Assembly (NCBI GenBank): GCA_000242815.2
Contig: AHHB01000032.1
Location: 124,001-188,000 of the forward strand
Direction: 5' to 3'
Source: Janthinobacterium lividum PAMC 25724
GTDB lineage: Bacteria; Pseudomonadota; Gammaproteobacteria; Burkholderiales; Burkholderiaceae_D
Length of the DNA stretch: 64,000 bases
Below the pieces are notes generated by a model that worked only from the letters and a program-made list of their open reading frames with translations, was not told the origin of the DNA and ran no database searches. Shown one piece after another: positions 9,004 to 18,920 of this stretch. The number at the start of each line of letters is the position of its first letter. The stretch's first letter is position 1. Position numbers and translations under genes: made by a program.

Positions 9004-9750
9004 ATGAGCTTTGAAGATGAACCCATTATTTCCTTCGACACGCCAGGTACTTTCAGTGACCTGGTGGTGGGCGAAGGCAAGATCGACCCGGCCATGGAGC
9101 ACGAGCTCGACCTGCAGCGCTTTCATATTCGCATGGCCAATTCGCGTGGTCGGCGCGAGGCGGCCAGTTTGCTGATCCGCAAGATGTATGGCTGGCGCGG
9201 CTATGCCGTCAATCCCGGCACCGCGCATGTGCTCAATAAAATCACCCTGTTTGCAGAAACGGCAGGCGCCACCGTCGGTACCATGACTTTGTGCCTGGAC
9301 AATGACGAGACGGGCTTGCCCGCCGATGAAAACTTCCGCGACAAGCTAGACGTGCTGCGTGAGGAAGGCCGGCGCCTGTGCGAACCGTCGCGCCTGGCCA
9401 TCGACAAGGGCGTGAGCAAGCGTGTGTTTGCGGCGCTGATCCATATTTCTTATATCTACGCCCATAATATTCACGGTTTTACCGATTATGTGATCGAAGT
9501 CAATCCGCGCCATGTGGTGTTTTACAAGCGCATGCTCGGTTTCAACGATTTTGGCGGCGAACGAGAGTGCACGCGCGTGGGCGCGCCGGCCGTGCTGCTG
9601 CGCCTGAACCTCGACTATATGCGAGCCCAGATCGACAAATACGGCGGCATGATGGAGCAGCACGGAGGGGAACGCTCGTTTTACCCCTATTTCTTTCCGA
9701 CATGGGATGAGCCTGGCATGACCGAGCGGCTGCGACAGGGACGCACCTGA
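9004..9750 (+). CDS. FeeM-like N-acyl amino acid synthase (GNAT fold)
   Basis: About 248 residues from the ATG at 9004, preceded by GAGG 6 nt upstream; an earlier in-frame ATG (8977) and TTG (8944) are less likely. The sequence matches the FeeM/autoinducer-synthase-like GNAT family that joins long-chain acyl groups from acyl-ACP to amino acids. Visible features are RFHIRMANSRGRREAASLLIRKMYGWRGY at the start of the fold, TLFAETAGATVGTMTLCLDN (central strands), and VIEVNPRHVVFYKRMLGF, the usual acetyltransferase C-terminal helix-strand. Related acyltransferases are often found with PEP-CTERM/exosortase loci. The substrate cannot be told from sequence. Confidence 0.75.
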   Translation: MSFEDEPIISFDTPGTFSDLVVGEGKIDPAMEHELDLQRFHIRMANSRGRREAASLLIRKMYGWRGYAVNPGTAHVLNKITLFAETAGATVGTMTLCLDNDETGLPADENFRDKLDVLREEGRRLCEPSRLAIDKGVSKRVFAALIHISYIYAHNIHGFTDYVIEVNPRHVVFYKRMLGFNDFGGERECTRVGAPAVLLRLNLDYMRAQIDKYGGMMEQHGGERSFYPYFFPTWDEPGMTERLRQGRT

Positions 9751-9753
9751 GGG

Positions 9754-10536
9754 TCATTTTTCTTTCAGCAAGATCGATTGCATATGGCTGCCCGGAATCG
9801 CATAGCTGATGCCGCTCGGCGCGCTGATGGCGGCCTCTTTCAAACCTTTGAGATAGACCATATTGACGATGCCGTAGACGATGCCGGTCTCGGGGTCGTA
9901 CAGGGGGCTGCCGCTGCTGCCCGGATATGCCGTTGCGTCCAGTTGGAACACGATGTACGGTGCTTTTTTCAGTTGCGCCAGGCGCCGCAGGTCCAGGCGC
10001 TGTGCATTTTCGCTCGGTATGACCACCGGCGTCAGCGACGATATGATGGCGCGGTGCGTCACGTGATATAAGCCCAGTAAGGTAGCCAGCGGAAAGCCGG
10101 TAAAGGCCATGGCATGGCCTTCGCGCACGGTGGCCGCGTCGCCCAATGTCAGGGCGGGCAGTGGCGCGCCCGTGAAGCGCAGCAAGGCCAGGTCGTGTTC
10201 CGCGTCCAGCGCCTGTACCTTGGCGTGGCGAAATTGCGCCGTCTGACCCTGGCCCGTGAGTATGCCGATGACTTCGCCGGGATTGGCGTCGAGCATGTTC
10301 TCGATGACATGGGCGCAAGTAAGCACGCTCAAGCCGTCGCCTGCCACGAAGCCTGTGCCGATGAAACGCATGGGCGGCGTGCGCGTCTTTTCCAGGCTGG
10401 CCACGCCGACGATGGACGGTTTCACGCGCGTAACGACTTGCGCCAGGGTGTCGTCGGCGCGGCAGGGCGTGGAGACCCAAGCCAGGACGAGGCACGATAG
10501 CAGGGCAAAGAAAAATGTGTATGGCAGGGCTTTCAT
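9754..10536 (-). CDS. Secreted trypsin-like serine protease (S1 family)
   Basis: A 260-residue protein with a signal peptide (MKALPYTFFFALLSCLVLAW, cleavage near CRA-DDT). The catalytic triad is visible: His76 in TCAHVI, Asp115 in AEHDLALLRF, and Ser208 in YPGSSGSPLYD. The fold is HtrA-like, but there is no PDZ domain. It overlaps the upstream polymerase gene by 4 nt (ATGA) and faces the FeeM-like gene tail-to-tail with a 3-nt gap. The operon position suggests a periplasmic role in maturing or regulating surface-polysaccharide or PEP-CTERM proteins; this is inference. Confidence 0.85.
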   Translation of the reverse strand: MKALPYTFFFALLSCLVLAWVSTPCRADDTLAQVVTRVKPSIVGVASLEKTRTPPMRFIGTGFVAGDGLSVLTCAHVIENMLDANPGEVIGILTGQGQTAQFRHAKVQALDAEHDLALLRFTGAPLPALTLGDAATVREGHAMAFTGFPLATLLGLYHVTHRAIISSLTPVVIPSENAQRLDLRRLAQLKKAPYIVFQLDATAYPGSSGSPLYDPETGIVYGIVNMVYLKGLKEAAISAPSGISYAIPGSHMQSILLKEK

Positions 10537-13037
10537 GGCGGCGCACTTTCAGCGGCAAGCGGTGGCGGGGGCTGCAGCAAGGCACACAGCAGCATCAGAT
10601 AGAACAGCACGGCGATGCGCGGTACGTCGAGCAGGCTGTCGAACAGGCCGACGACGAGAAAGCCCAACAGGGCGGCGACGCAGGCCAGCGCGCCCTGGCC
10701 GGTCTGCGCCCGTACGCCCTGGCGCAGCAGGCGCAGACCGGCCAGGGCCAGCAGGACCAGCATGGATAGTGCGCCGCACCAGCCCGTTTCCACCACTAAG
10801 TGTAGCGCCAGGCTCTTGATATGCCACGGCAAGTGATGATGGTCGCTGCTGAAAAACCAGTAATTGTTGGCCTGCGCAAAGTCGCCGTTGGCGATCAATT
10901 CCTCACCGCCGGGCGCGCGCAGGCTCAGATTGTCGATGTCGATCACGGACGACGTGGCCGTGCCGCTGGCGGCCAGTTCCAGCTGCACGGGCGGGCGCAG
11001 CAGCCAGGCGCCGGCGCCCAGCGAGCCGCTGTCGAACGGCACTTCATAGTGCTGCCACGCGCTGGCCGCAGCATCGGGTTGCGGCAGGCGCAAGCGCAGT
11101 GCGATAGGCGCGCAGTTTTGTGCGTACAGCAATTGTCTCTGGCACAGGCGCACCAGCAGCAAGGGCATGGCGCCGGTTCGGCGCGCGTCGAGCGCCAGGG
11201 TGTAGCGCGTGGCAGGCTGCACGGGCAGGCGTTGCAACAGGCGCAGCAATTCGCCATAGCCGGCGCTGTAGCCGGGACTGGCCAGACGCACATAATAGTT
11301 ACCAGGCGCGCTGTTTTGCGGCGCATACGCGATGCTGGCCGGCACTTCGCGCGCGGGATTATGCCAGTAATACGTGGCAGGAAAGCTGCCCATGCCCATG
11401 CCAAACAGCTGATCTTCCCAGTCGGACGGCTGCATGGCCAGTACTTGCCGCCAATGGCGCAAGCGGCCTTGCATGTCGAAGGCGGTGTTGGCAAAACGTT
11501 CGGTGGCGTAATAGCTGGCCGAGATGGGAATGGCCAGTAGCAGTACGATGGCCCCCGCGCCCGCCATGCTCAGGCTGGTGCGATCGAGCCGCCACAGTGG
11601 TGGATGCAAGCGTCCATTGCACAGCATCAGCATGGCCAACAGGACGACCAGCCCGGCTGGCGCCAAGGCGCGAGCGCCGGCCCAGTGCCAGCCTATCCAG
11701 ACGACATTGCACGCCAGCATGGTCCATGCCATCATCGCCAGGCTCAGCCTGGCTGGCTGGCTGGCATCGCTGCTGCACGGCCCCACAGGGCCGGGCAGCA
11801 GCACGACCGCCAGCAGCACGGCGGCCAGCGAAAAGAGGAAATACGGACCTTTCAGCAAGCCGCTTGCCTGCTGGCCTTCCCCTAGCGGCCACCAGCTGGC
11901 CAGCAGCCCCTGCAAGCATAGCGCGCACAGCACGCTGGCCGGCGCCAGGCGCCATGGCAAGGGCCGCGCTGCCAGCACGAAACTGGCCGCGAGCAGCAGC
12001 ACGGCGGCGAGCAAACCCCGGTAGCCGGCCACGCTGAACATGTATACAAGCAGGACGCTGCCCAGGCCGGCTAACAGCAGCCTTAGCATGATGCCACGCA
12101 CGGCTAGCCAGCGAGCCTGTTGCCGCGCCGCGCCGGAGGCTACGCGCAAGGTTTGCCAGAAGGCAAGCAGCAAGAGCGCTGCCAAGGCCGCTGCAAGGGC
12201 TGCATACAGGCCGCGTGAAAAGGTGGCGCATGCCGCGTGCAGGGCCAATGCCAGCAGTAGCAAGGCCAGCGCCGCCTGCCAGCGGCTGCGCGCGCGCGCC
12301 AGCCACAGTCCCGCAAATGGCAGGCTCAGGGCCAGATAGCCATCCAGCGCGGCGCCGCCCGTGTGCATGGCGGAAAACGGCGCCGTGATGCGGTAGTCGC
12401 TGGACAGGTTCATCAAGCCGGGAAACACGGCCCTTTCCCATAGCGCGAACAGCGACACCATGGCCAGCCCGGCCAGCATGCCCGGCAGCGCGTAGCGGCG
12501 CAGGGCGGACGCGTCGCCATCGCGCAGTAACAGCGGCAACAGCAGCATGCTCCAGGCCCAGGCCTTGCCCAGTCGCAAGCTGTTGTAAGGGCTCAGGTAA
12601 TTATCCCAGGCATACACGTCCAGGGACGGCAGCGGCAGGACGCCGCGCAGCAGCGCTGCCAGCCACGCCAGGGTGCACAGCAGCAGGCAGGCGCGGGCGC
12701 AAGGCGCTAGCTGCATCGCTGCGCTCTGGGCCGGTCCGCCCAGGCGCCAATAGCCGCAAGCGACCGTCAGCATTAGCAGCACGTCAATTTCTTCGAGGAA
12801 GAAGCGGCCCGTCCACGGTGCCAGGTCCAGCACGGGCAGCAAGGCGGGCACGCAAAACAGCCAGCAGGCCGGACGCCAGCGCAGCAGTAAAAAATAGGCG
12901 GGCAGCAGGGCAGCAAACAGCAGGCCCGGCCAGCCATGTCCCAGCGGATAGTGGCGCAGTGCCAGCATGCAGGCGGCGCCTGCCAGCAAGGCCAGCAGTC
13001 GTGCTGCCAGGGCGGGCAGGGCTGCGGGCGCCAGCAT
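10533..13037 (-). CDS. O-antigen ligase/polymerase-like membrane protein with large periplasmic domain
   Basis: An 834-residue protein with about a dozen hydrophobic segments in the first ~510 residues and two or three at the C-terminus, as in the Wzy/WaaL (PF04932) family. Around residues 560-730 there is a soluble, beta-rich stretch (LPVQPATRYTLALDARRTGA, VIDIDNLSLRAPGGEELIAN, NGDFAQANNYWFF) that resembles a jelly-roll carbohydrate-binding domain. It is followed by HHHLPWHIKS and LVVETGWCGAL, which align with the catalytic His loop and following helix of ligases. It probably polymerises or ligates exopolysaccharide repeat units on the periplasmic side. It follows prsT by 3 nt. Confidence 0.75.
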   Translation of the reverse strand: MLAPAALPALAARLLALLAGAACMLALRHYPLGHGWPGLLFAALLPAYFLLLRWRPACWLFCVPALLPVLDLAPWTGRFFLEEIDVLLMLTVACGYWRLGGPAQSAAMQLAPCARACLLLCTLAWLAALLRGVLPLPSLDVYAWDNYLSPYNSLRLGKAWAWSMLLLPLLLRDGDASALRRYALPGMLAGLAMVSLFALWERAVFPGLMNLSSDYRITAPFSAMHTGGAALDGYLALSLPFAGLWLARARSRWQAALALLLLALALHAACATFSRGLYAALAAALAALLLLAFWQTLRVASGAARQQARWLAVRGIMLRLLLAGLGSVLLVYMFSVAGYRGLLAAVLLLAASFVLAARPLPWRLAPASVLCALCLQGLLASWWPLGEGQQASGLLKGPYFLFSLAAVLLAVVLLPGPVGPCSSDASQPARLSLAMMAWTMLACNVVWIGWHWAGARALAPAGLVVLLAMLMLCNGRLHPPLWRLDRTSLSMAGAGAIVLLLAIPISASYYATERFANTAFDMQGRLRHWRQVLAMQPSDWEDQLFGMGMGSFPATYYWHNPAREVPASIAYAPQNSAPGNYYVRLASPGYSAGYGELLRLLQRLPVQPATRYTLALDARRTGAMPLLLVRLCQRQLLYAQNCAPIALRLRLPQPDAAASAWQHYEVPFDSGSLGAGAWLLRPPVQLELAASGTATSSVIDIDNLSLRAPGGEELIANGDFAQANNYWFFSSDHHHLPWHIKSLALHLVVETGWCGALSMLVLLALAGLRLLRQGVRAQTGQGALACVAALLGFLVVGLFDSLLDVPRIAVLFYLMLLCALLQPPPPLAAESAPP

Positions 13038-13040
13038 GGC

Positions 13041-15821
13041 CTAGAGCTGGGTCAGCAAGGCCTGCGCCTCGGCCCGCTGCGGGAAATTCTTGTGAGCGGC
13101 AAGCAGTTGTTCCAGTTGCTTGCGCGCTCCCGGCTTGTCGCCCGATTTGGCCAGTGCCGCACCCAGGTGGTATTGTATTTCAGCTAACTTTGGCGCCAGG
13201 CCGGCGGCCTTGCGCAGCAGGGTAGTCGCCTGCTTGACATCGCCCTGTTCCAGCACGATCCAGCCCAGGGTATCGAGCACGATGGGATTGTCCGGCACCA
13301 GCTTGAGCGCCTGTTCGGCCGTTGCCAGCGCGCGCGGATCTTGTTGCTGTTGATATGCCCACGCCAGGTCGTTCAGTGCCGCCACATTGGCCGCGTCCTT
13401 GGCAACGATGTACTGCAGCTGTTCGATGGCCGAGCGGTATTGCTTTGCCGCCAGTTTGACGCCGGCCACGTAGCTGCGCAGTCCCAAGTCATCGGGCTTG
13501 TCTTGCAGCCAGGCCGCCATGCGTGCATCGGCCTCGCGCAGCTGGCCGGCGGCCAGCAAGGCGCGGTATAGCTGTACCTGCATAGGCCCGATATTGCTGA
13601 GCTGGAGGGCGTGTTGGTACAGCTTGACGGCGTCCTGCGGCAGTTTCTGCGCCATCAGCACATCGCCTTCGAGCTTGTAGCCGGCCGCCAGCTTCGGCTG
13701 CTGATGCTGCACTTGGCGCGCCACGGCCAGCGCGTCGTGCTGGCGGTTCAGGGCCAGCAGCAGCGCCACTTCGACCACGCGCGCTTCGAGCAGCGTAGGA
13801 TCGAGCACTTGCGCCCGCTTGACCGCCTGCAGCGCATTCTGGTGCTCACCCAGCGCCAGGTGCAGGCTGGAAATGCGCATCTGCACCGGTGCCGACGTCG
13901 TCTGTATGCTGGCCAGCTTGCTGTAGCTATCGAGCGCCGCCTGCGTCTGGCCGGCGCCGTATTCGACCTGCGCCCGCATGGCCAGTGCATCGGCGTCGCC
14001 CGGGTGGCCAGCCTGCAGGGTACGCGCCAGTTCCAGCGCCTTGTCCGGCGGGCCCGTCTGCAGGTAAAAGTTACTCAGCAGCAAAGCCGGCGCAACGGCG
14101 TCGCGATTGTCGCGATGGCCACGTTCCAGCCAGCGCCGCGCCTCGTCCGTCTTGCCCTGCGAGGCGGCCAGCTTGGCCAGCGCCGCGCACAGGTCGGCGT
14201 TTTTTGGCGCTTTCGCCAGCGCCCGCTCGAAGCGCTGTTGCGCTTGTTGTGGTTTTTTTCCGGCCAGGTCGAGTTGCGCCAGGTTGTTCAGGGCCGGTAA
14301 GTACACAGGGTCCATCCCCAGGGCCTGCTCGAAACTGGCGCGCGCGGCAGGCACGTCGCGCAAGGCCAGGTAGACGCCGCCTTTCAGGTTCAGCAACAGT
14401 GGATTCGTGCCTTGCTGCTGTTCCAGCATCTTGACGGTGGCCAAGGCTTTGTCGTTCTGCTGGTGGCGCAGCAAGGTCAGCACCAGTATGGTGCCCACCT
14501 GCGGCGTGTTCTTGTCGAGCACGCTGGCGCGTTCCAGCTCGTCGATGGCTCGGCTGTTCTCGCCCATGCCCAAGTGGCTCATGCCCAGCGCTGCATGCAG
14601 CCTGGCCGTGTCCGGCGCCAGGGTATTGGCCTGTTCAAAAAACGCCGCAGCCTTGTCATAGCGGCGCGCGCGCAAATGCGCCTCGCCCGCCAGCGACAGC
14701 AATTCCACGTCGTTGGGAAAGGTCGATAGCGCCGGCTGTAGCAGGTCGAGGGCGGCGTCCGTTTTGCCGCGCATCAGTTCGATCGACGCCATCATCTTGA
14801 GCGCGTACACATGTGTGGGATAGACGGCCAGGAAGCGCTGCAAATAGGTTTCCGCCAATTGCGGCGAGCCCAGCTTCAGTTGCACGGCGCCAGCGAGCAA
14901 GATGGCTGGCATGTGCTCGGGCGCCGCCCTGAGCACCAGTTGCAACGATTGCAGGGCTGCTTTGTTCTTGCCTTGGCGGAAATCGAGCATTGCCTGAGCT
15001 TGCAGCAGGCCCAGGCTGTTGGGTGCCGTTTTGCGCGCCGTGGCCAGCTGGGCGGCCGCTTCCAGGTAGCGGTTTTCCAGGATATCTAGGTTGGCCAGGT
15101 CGATATGGGCCTGGGTATTGTCCGGCTTGAGCTTGAGAATGTGCATGTAGGCCAGGCGCGCTGCGCCGTTCTTGCCTTGCAGACGCAGCAGGTCGCCCTG
15201 CAGGCGCAAGGCGTCGAGGTTGGCGGGCGCGTTGTTCAACGCTTGCGCCAGCAGCAACTCGGTCGCCGACAATTGCTGCTCCTGCGCCGCCATCCGCGCC
15301 AGGCCCAGCAAGGCCTCGACCTGGCCGGGATGGGCTTCCAGCAGGCGCGCAAACACGGCGCGCGCCTCGTCCTGGCGACCCAGGGCCAGCAAGGCATCGC
15401 CGCGTAGGGCCAGCACGTTGGCGGGCTGCGCCGCATCGTCGGCGATCTCGGCCAGGACTTTGTCGAACTGGCCCAGCATCAGCCAGGACTTGCCCAGCAG
15501 TGGCATGACTTGCTGCGATCCTAGCCCCAGCGACCTTGCCTTGCGCAATTCTTTCTCGGCAGACAGCGCTTCGCCCGTGTCGATATAGATGCTGCCCAGC
15601 AGTAAGCGCGCTGGCGCGCTGTCCGGCTCCTTTTGCAACAGGTTCTTCAACTGGATGATGGCGGCGCGTGCCTCGCCCTTTTGGCGGTACTGCTGCGCGT
15701 CGGCCAGCAGGGAGGCGCTGCTCTGCGTGCCGTGGCACCCCGCCAGCAAGGGCAGCAGCAGGGTGCAGCACAGCGCGGCGGCCGGCAAGCCGGGAAAAGG
15801 GCGGGGCAGGGAACGGACCAT
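13041..15821 (-). CDS. prsT: XrtA/PEP-CTERM TPR-repeat lipoprotein PrsT
   Basis: A 926-residue TPR protein matching TIGR02917. It opens with a lipoprotein signal (lipobox LLAGC, Cys at residue ~29) followed by SASLLADAQQYRQKGEARAA, the diagnostic start of PrsT. About twenty TPR-like 34-residue repeats run to the C-terminus. PrsT proteins are periplasmic scaffolds found only in genomes with XrtA-type exopolysaccharide loci. The gene is the first of a minus-strand unit with the polymerase and the protease, and diverges from the UDP-sugar dehydrogenase gene. Similarity to prsT is from recognised opening motif and length. Confidence 0.93.
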   Translation of the reverse strand: MVRSLPRPFPGLPAAALCCTLLLPLLAGCHGTQSSASLLADAQQYRQKGEARAAIIQLKNLLQKEPDSAPARLLLGSIYIDTGEALSAEKELRKARSLGLGSQQVMPLLGKSWLMLGQFDKVLAEIADDAAQPANVLALRGDALLALGRQDEARAVFARLLEAHPGQVEALLGLARMAAQEQQLSATELLLAQALNNAPANLDALRLQGDLLRLQGKNGAARLAYMHILKLKPDNTQAHIDLANLDILENRYLEAAAQLATARKTAPNSLGLLQAQAMLDFRQGKNKAALQSLQLVLRAAPEHMPAILLAGAVQLKLGSPQLAETYLQRFLAVYPTHVYALKMMASIELMRGKTDAALDLLQPALSTFPNDVELLSLAGEAHLRARRYDKAAAFFEQANTLAPDTARLHAALGMSHLGMGENSRAIDELERASVLDKNTPQVGTILVLTLLRHQQNDKALATVKMLEQQQGTNPLLLNLKGGVYLALRDVPAARASFEQALGMDPVYLPALNNLAQLDLAGKKPQQAQQRFERALAKAPKNADLCAALAKLAASQGKTDEARRWLERGHRDNRDAVAPALLLSNFYLQTGPPDKALELARTLQAGHPGDADALAMRAQVEYGAGQTQAALDSYSKLASIQTTSAPVQMRISSLHLALGEHQNALQAVKRAQVLDPTLLEARVVEVALLLALNRQHDALAVARQVQHQQPKLAAGYKLEGDVLMAQKLPQDAVKLYQHALQLSNIGPMQVQLYRALLAAGQLREADARMAAWLQDKPDDLGLRSYVAGVKLAAKQYRSAIEQLQYIVAKDAANVAALNDLAWAYQQQQDPRALATAEQALKLVPDNPIVLDTLGWIVLEQGDVKQATTLLRKAAGLAPKLAEIQYHLGAALAKSGDKPGARKQLEQLLAAHKNFPQRAEAQALLTQL

Positions 15822-16040
15822 GGAAGTCTCCGGTAGCGGCGTGCATCAGCGATGGGCATGGCCTAGCTTAAAAAAATGGCCGTCGCTCTCCTTGATTGCG
15901 CTCAACTAGGTGCCGATTCTGCACGCGCCTGCTTATCGTCAATCCGCATTTCTTGTTCCCGCTCAAGAATGACCGGGCCGGCGACCGTAGAATTTCCCGC
16001 ACGGCGATGCTCAGGCCGCAACCATTTGGAGCACATGCAC

Positions 16041-17345
16041 ATGGACAGCAGCGTGGATAGCAAGGCGGTCGTGGTGGCGGTGGTAGGGCTCGGTTATGTC
16101 GGCTTGCAGCTGGCCGTGGCGTTTGGCATGCGCCAGCGCACCATCGGCTTTGACTTGTCGACACGCAAGGTCGAGAATTATCGCAACCATGTCGACCCCA
16201 CCGGCGAAGTCAGTACGGAACAGTTGCGCGCGGCGCAGTGGCTGAGCGTGGGCTGCGATCCGGCCCAGCTTGAACTGGCCGATTTCATCGTCGTGGCCGT
16301 ACCCACGCCCGTCGACAGCGCGCACAATCCCGATTTCTCCGCCCTGGCCGGCGCCAGCGCTGCCGTCGGGCGCCATATGCGGCGCGGCGCCATCGTCATC
16401 TATGAGTCCACCGTGTATCCGGGCGCCACCGAGGAAATCTGCATCCCCATCCTCGAGCGACAATCTGGCCTGCGCTGGAAGGAAGATTTTCATGTGGGCT
16501 TTTCGCCCGAGCGCATTAATCCTGGCGACAAGGCGCATACCCTGCACAGCATCCGCAAGGTGGTTTCGGGTGACGACGCTGCCACCCTGGACAAGGTCGC
16601 TGCCCTGTACGAAGGCGTGGTCGCAGCCGGCGTACACCGCGCGTCGAGCATCCGCGTGGCGGAAGCGGCCAAGGTCATCGAAAACACGCAGCGCGACCTG
16701 AACATCGCGCTGATGAACGAGCTGGCCATCATCTTTGACCGTATCGGCATCGACACCGAGGAAGTGCTGCAGGCGGCGGGCACGAAATGGAATTTTTTGC
16801 CATTCCGGCCCGGGCTGGTGGGCGGCCACTGCATCGGCGTCGACCCCTACTATCTGACGCACAAGGCGGAAATGCTGGGCTACCACCCGCACGTGATCCT
16901 GGCCGGGCGCCGCATCAACGACGGCATGGCCAAGTTCGTGGCGGAAAAAACCATCAAGGAAATGGTGCGCGCCGGTTTCAAATTGAAAGGTTCGCACATC
17001 AACGTGCTGGGCCTCACTTTCAAGGAGAATTGCCCGGATCTGCGCAATTCTAAAGTGGTCGACATGATTCACGAACTGCAATCGTACGGTGTGCAGGTGC
17101 ATGTGCACGACCCCGTCGCCGATCCCCGCGAGGCACTGGAAGAATACGATCTATTGCTGGAGAGCTGGGAGCAACTGCCGCGCGCCGAAGCCATCATCAG
17201 CGCCGTCTCACACCAGGCCCTGCTGGCGCGCCCGCTGGCCGATTTCCAGAGCAAGGTGCTGGAAAACGGTTGCTTCATCGACATCAAGTCGCATTTTGAC
17301 CCGCGTCCGCTACAGGACGGCGGCCTGCATGTGTGGCGGCTGTGA
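16041..17345 (+). CDS. UDP-N-acetyl hexosamine dehydrogenase (WbpO/TviB type)
   Basis: A 434-residue NAD-dependent UDP-sugar 6-dehydrogenase, probably oxidising UDP-GalNAc (or UDP-GlcNAc) to the uronic acid. The Rossmann motif [16 protein letters not shown] is near residue 15, AVPTP and [12 protein letters not shown] follow, and the catalytic Cys is in [17 protein letters not shown]. The C-terminal domain has [18 protein letters not shown]. Two ATGs (16035, 16041) are possible; 16041 is preferred because a GGAG ribosome site at 16028-16031 has better spacing to it. It overlaps the next gene as TGATG. Together with that epimerase it forms a UDP-GalNAcA module. Confidence 0.92.
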   Translation: MDSSVDSKAVVVAVVGLGYVGLQLAVAFGMRQRTIGFDLSTRKVENYRNHVDPTGEVSTEQLRAAQWLSVGCDPAQLELADFIVVAVPTPVDSAHNPDFSALAGASAAVGRHMRRGAIVIYESTVYPGATEEICIPILERQSGLRWKEDFHVGFSPERINPGDKAHTLHSIRKVVSGDDAATLDKVAALYEGVVAAGVHRASSIRVAEAAKVIENTQRDLNIALMNELAIIFDRIGIDTEEVLQAAGTKWNFLPFRPGLVGGHCIGVDPYYLTHKAEMLGYHPHVILAGRRINDGMAKFVAEKTIKEMVRAGFKLKGSHINVLGLTFKENCPDLRNSKVVDMIHELQSYGVQVHVHDPVADPREALEEYDLLLESWEQLPRAEAIISAVSHQALLARPLADFQSKVLENGCFIDIKSHFDPRPLQDGGLHVWRL

Positions 17346-18523
17346 TGCTGACCGACGCTGGCGATGTGACAGCAGCGACGGCGCAGGACGTAGCCTTCGC
17401 CATGGCAGACCCGGCTGCTAGTGCCTACGCGCAAACCTGTGCGCAACTGGCCAGGACGCCGCGCCGCTGGCTGGTGACGGGCGTGGCCGGTTTCATCGGC
17501 TCGCACCTGCTGGAAACCTTGCTGCAACTAAGCCAGGAAGTGCGCGGCCTGGATAATTTCCTGACCGGCCACCGGCATAACCTGGAGCAAGTGCGTGCCA
17601 GCGTGGGCGCAGCGGCATGGCGACGTTTCACCTTTGTCGAAGGCGATATCCGCGATCCGCAGGCCTGCGCGCGCGCTTGCGGATCGCAAGGCGCCAACGC
17701 GGTTCATGCTGATCACGACGCTGCCGGCGGCAGCAGTCGTGCCGATACTGGCGGCCCTGTCGACTATGTGTTGCACCAGGCGGCGCTCGGTTCTGTCTCG
17801 CGTTCGCTGGAAGACCCGCTGCTGTGCCATGGCGTCAACATCAACGGTCACCTGAACATGCTGGCCGCCGCGCATGCTGCGGGCGTGCAGCGCTTCGTAT
17901 ATGCCGCGTCCAGCGCTACCTATGGCGACCACCCGGCCCTGCCGAAAGTGGAGCAGCATATCGGCGCGCCCCTGTCGCCGTATGCCTTGAGTAAATATGT
18001 CAATGAGCTGTATGCGCAAGTGTACGCGCGCTGCTACGCCATGCAAACGATCGGGCTGCGCTACTTCAATGTCTTCGGTCCGCGACAAGACCCGCTGGGT
18101 GCCTATGCCGCCGTCATTCCCCGCTGGATTGCCGCCATGCTCGATAAGCAGGCTGTACACATCCATGGCGACGGCGCCACCAGCCGCGATTTCTGCTTTG
18201 TACATAATGCGGTGCAAGCGAATATCCTCGCTGCCACGCGCACGGACCCGAACGCCGTCAACCAGGTCTATAACGTCGCCGTCAACGCCCGCACCAGTTT
18301 GACGCAGTTGCACGCCACCATGCAACAGATGTTGCTCGCTACACTAGCGCAACATGTGCCGCTGGCGCCCGAATATGGCCAATTTCGCGCTGGTGACGTG
18401 CGCCATTCGCAGGCGGACATCACCAAGGCCACCCGTTTGCTGGGCTATGTACCCACGCATGACCTGGCGCAAGGCTTGCGTCACACCATCGCCTGGTATG
18501 TGGCGATGGCGGGCCTGGCCTGA
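17345..18523 (+). CDS. UDP-N-acetylglucosamine 4-epimerase (WbpP/TviC type)
   Basis: A 392-residue extended short-chain dehydrogenase. TGVAGFIG (residues ~45-52) binds NAD, and catalytic YALSK has Tyr213 and Lys217. Long stretches such as [40 protein letters not shown] and [14 protein letters not shown] match the WbpP subfamily, which interconverts UDP-GlcNAc and UDP-GalNAc. The ATG at 17345 overlaps the preceding stop. Odd features: an N-terminal extension of ~38 residues, and a ~26-residue insert (residues ~113-138, starting [13 protein letters not shown]) just before the VDYVLHQA strand that ordinary WbpP proteins lack. Confidence 0.9.
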   Translation: MLTDAGDVTAATAQDVAFAMADPAASAYAQTCAQLARTPRRWLVTGVAGFIGSHLLETLLQLSQEVRGLDNFLTGHRHNLEQVRASVGAAAWRRFTFVEGDIRDPQACARACGSQGANAVHADHDAAGGSSRADTGGPVDYVLHQAALGSVSRSLEDPLLCHGVNINGHLNMLAAAHAAGVQRFVYAASSATYGDHPALPKVEQHIGAPLSPYALSKYVNELYAQVYARCYAMQTIGLRYFNVFGPRQDPLGAYAAVIPRWIAAMLDKQAVHIHGDGATSRDFCFVHNAVQANILAATRTDPNAVNQVYNVAVNARTSLTQLHATMQQMLLATLAQHVPLAPEYGQFRAGDVRHSQADITKATRLLGYVPTHDLAQGLRHTIAWYVAMAGLA

Positions 18524-18920
18524 GGTGCGCATCAATTGTTGATCACTTGCGCGTGGCGGTTGAGGTAATGCGCAGGAGGTGTGCAACGGGTGCAAGAGGT
18601 TTGCAAGAGGTGCATAGGAAGTGCCTGCGCGATGTCCGCACTGGCAGCCAAGGCCCATGCTACGCAATACCTGCATTGACTCGGACTCCGATCAGCAGGG
18701 TCAAGTATAAAGTTTGAAATTTTAAATTCTAGATTCCAAGCATACGGCACCGCCTACGCCCGCATGCCTGATTTCGCTCAACGTTGACAGCGGAACTATT
18801 TTTTCCTTCCTTGCCACAGGCGGCGCGGTGCCGTCATGCGTCAGCACAGTTCAATCTAGATCAATACGGCTTGCCGCAGCCCGCCCACACTGAATATTCA
18901 GAGCGACCCACGAGGAGTAC
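18524..18920. other. Intergenic gap, no gene seen
   Basis: This ~400-bp gap has short purine-rich direct repeats of a gcaagaggt-like unit at about 18570-18612 and an AT-rich patch at about 18704-18735 (ataaagtttgaaatttta), which could hold the promoter of the downstream protease. No coding sequence or RNA gene was recognised. The protease ribosome site GAGGAG lies at its right end. Confidence 0.4.

Noticed and set aside
13180-15859. Long reading frames on the opposite strand of prsT
   Set aside because: They are codon-composition shadows of a GC-rich gene with Pro/Arg/Ala-rich translations and no domains.
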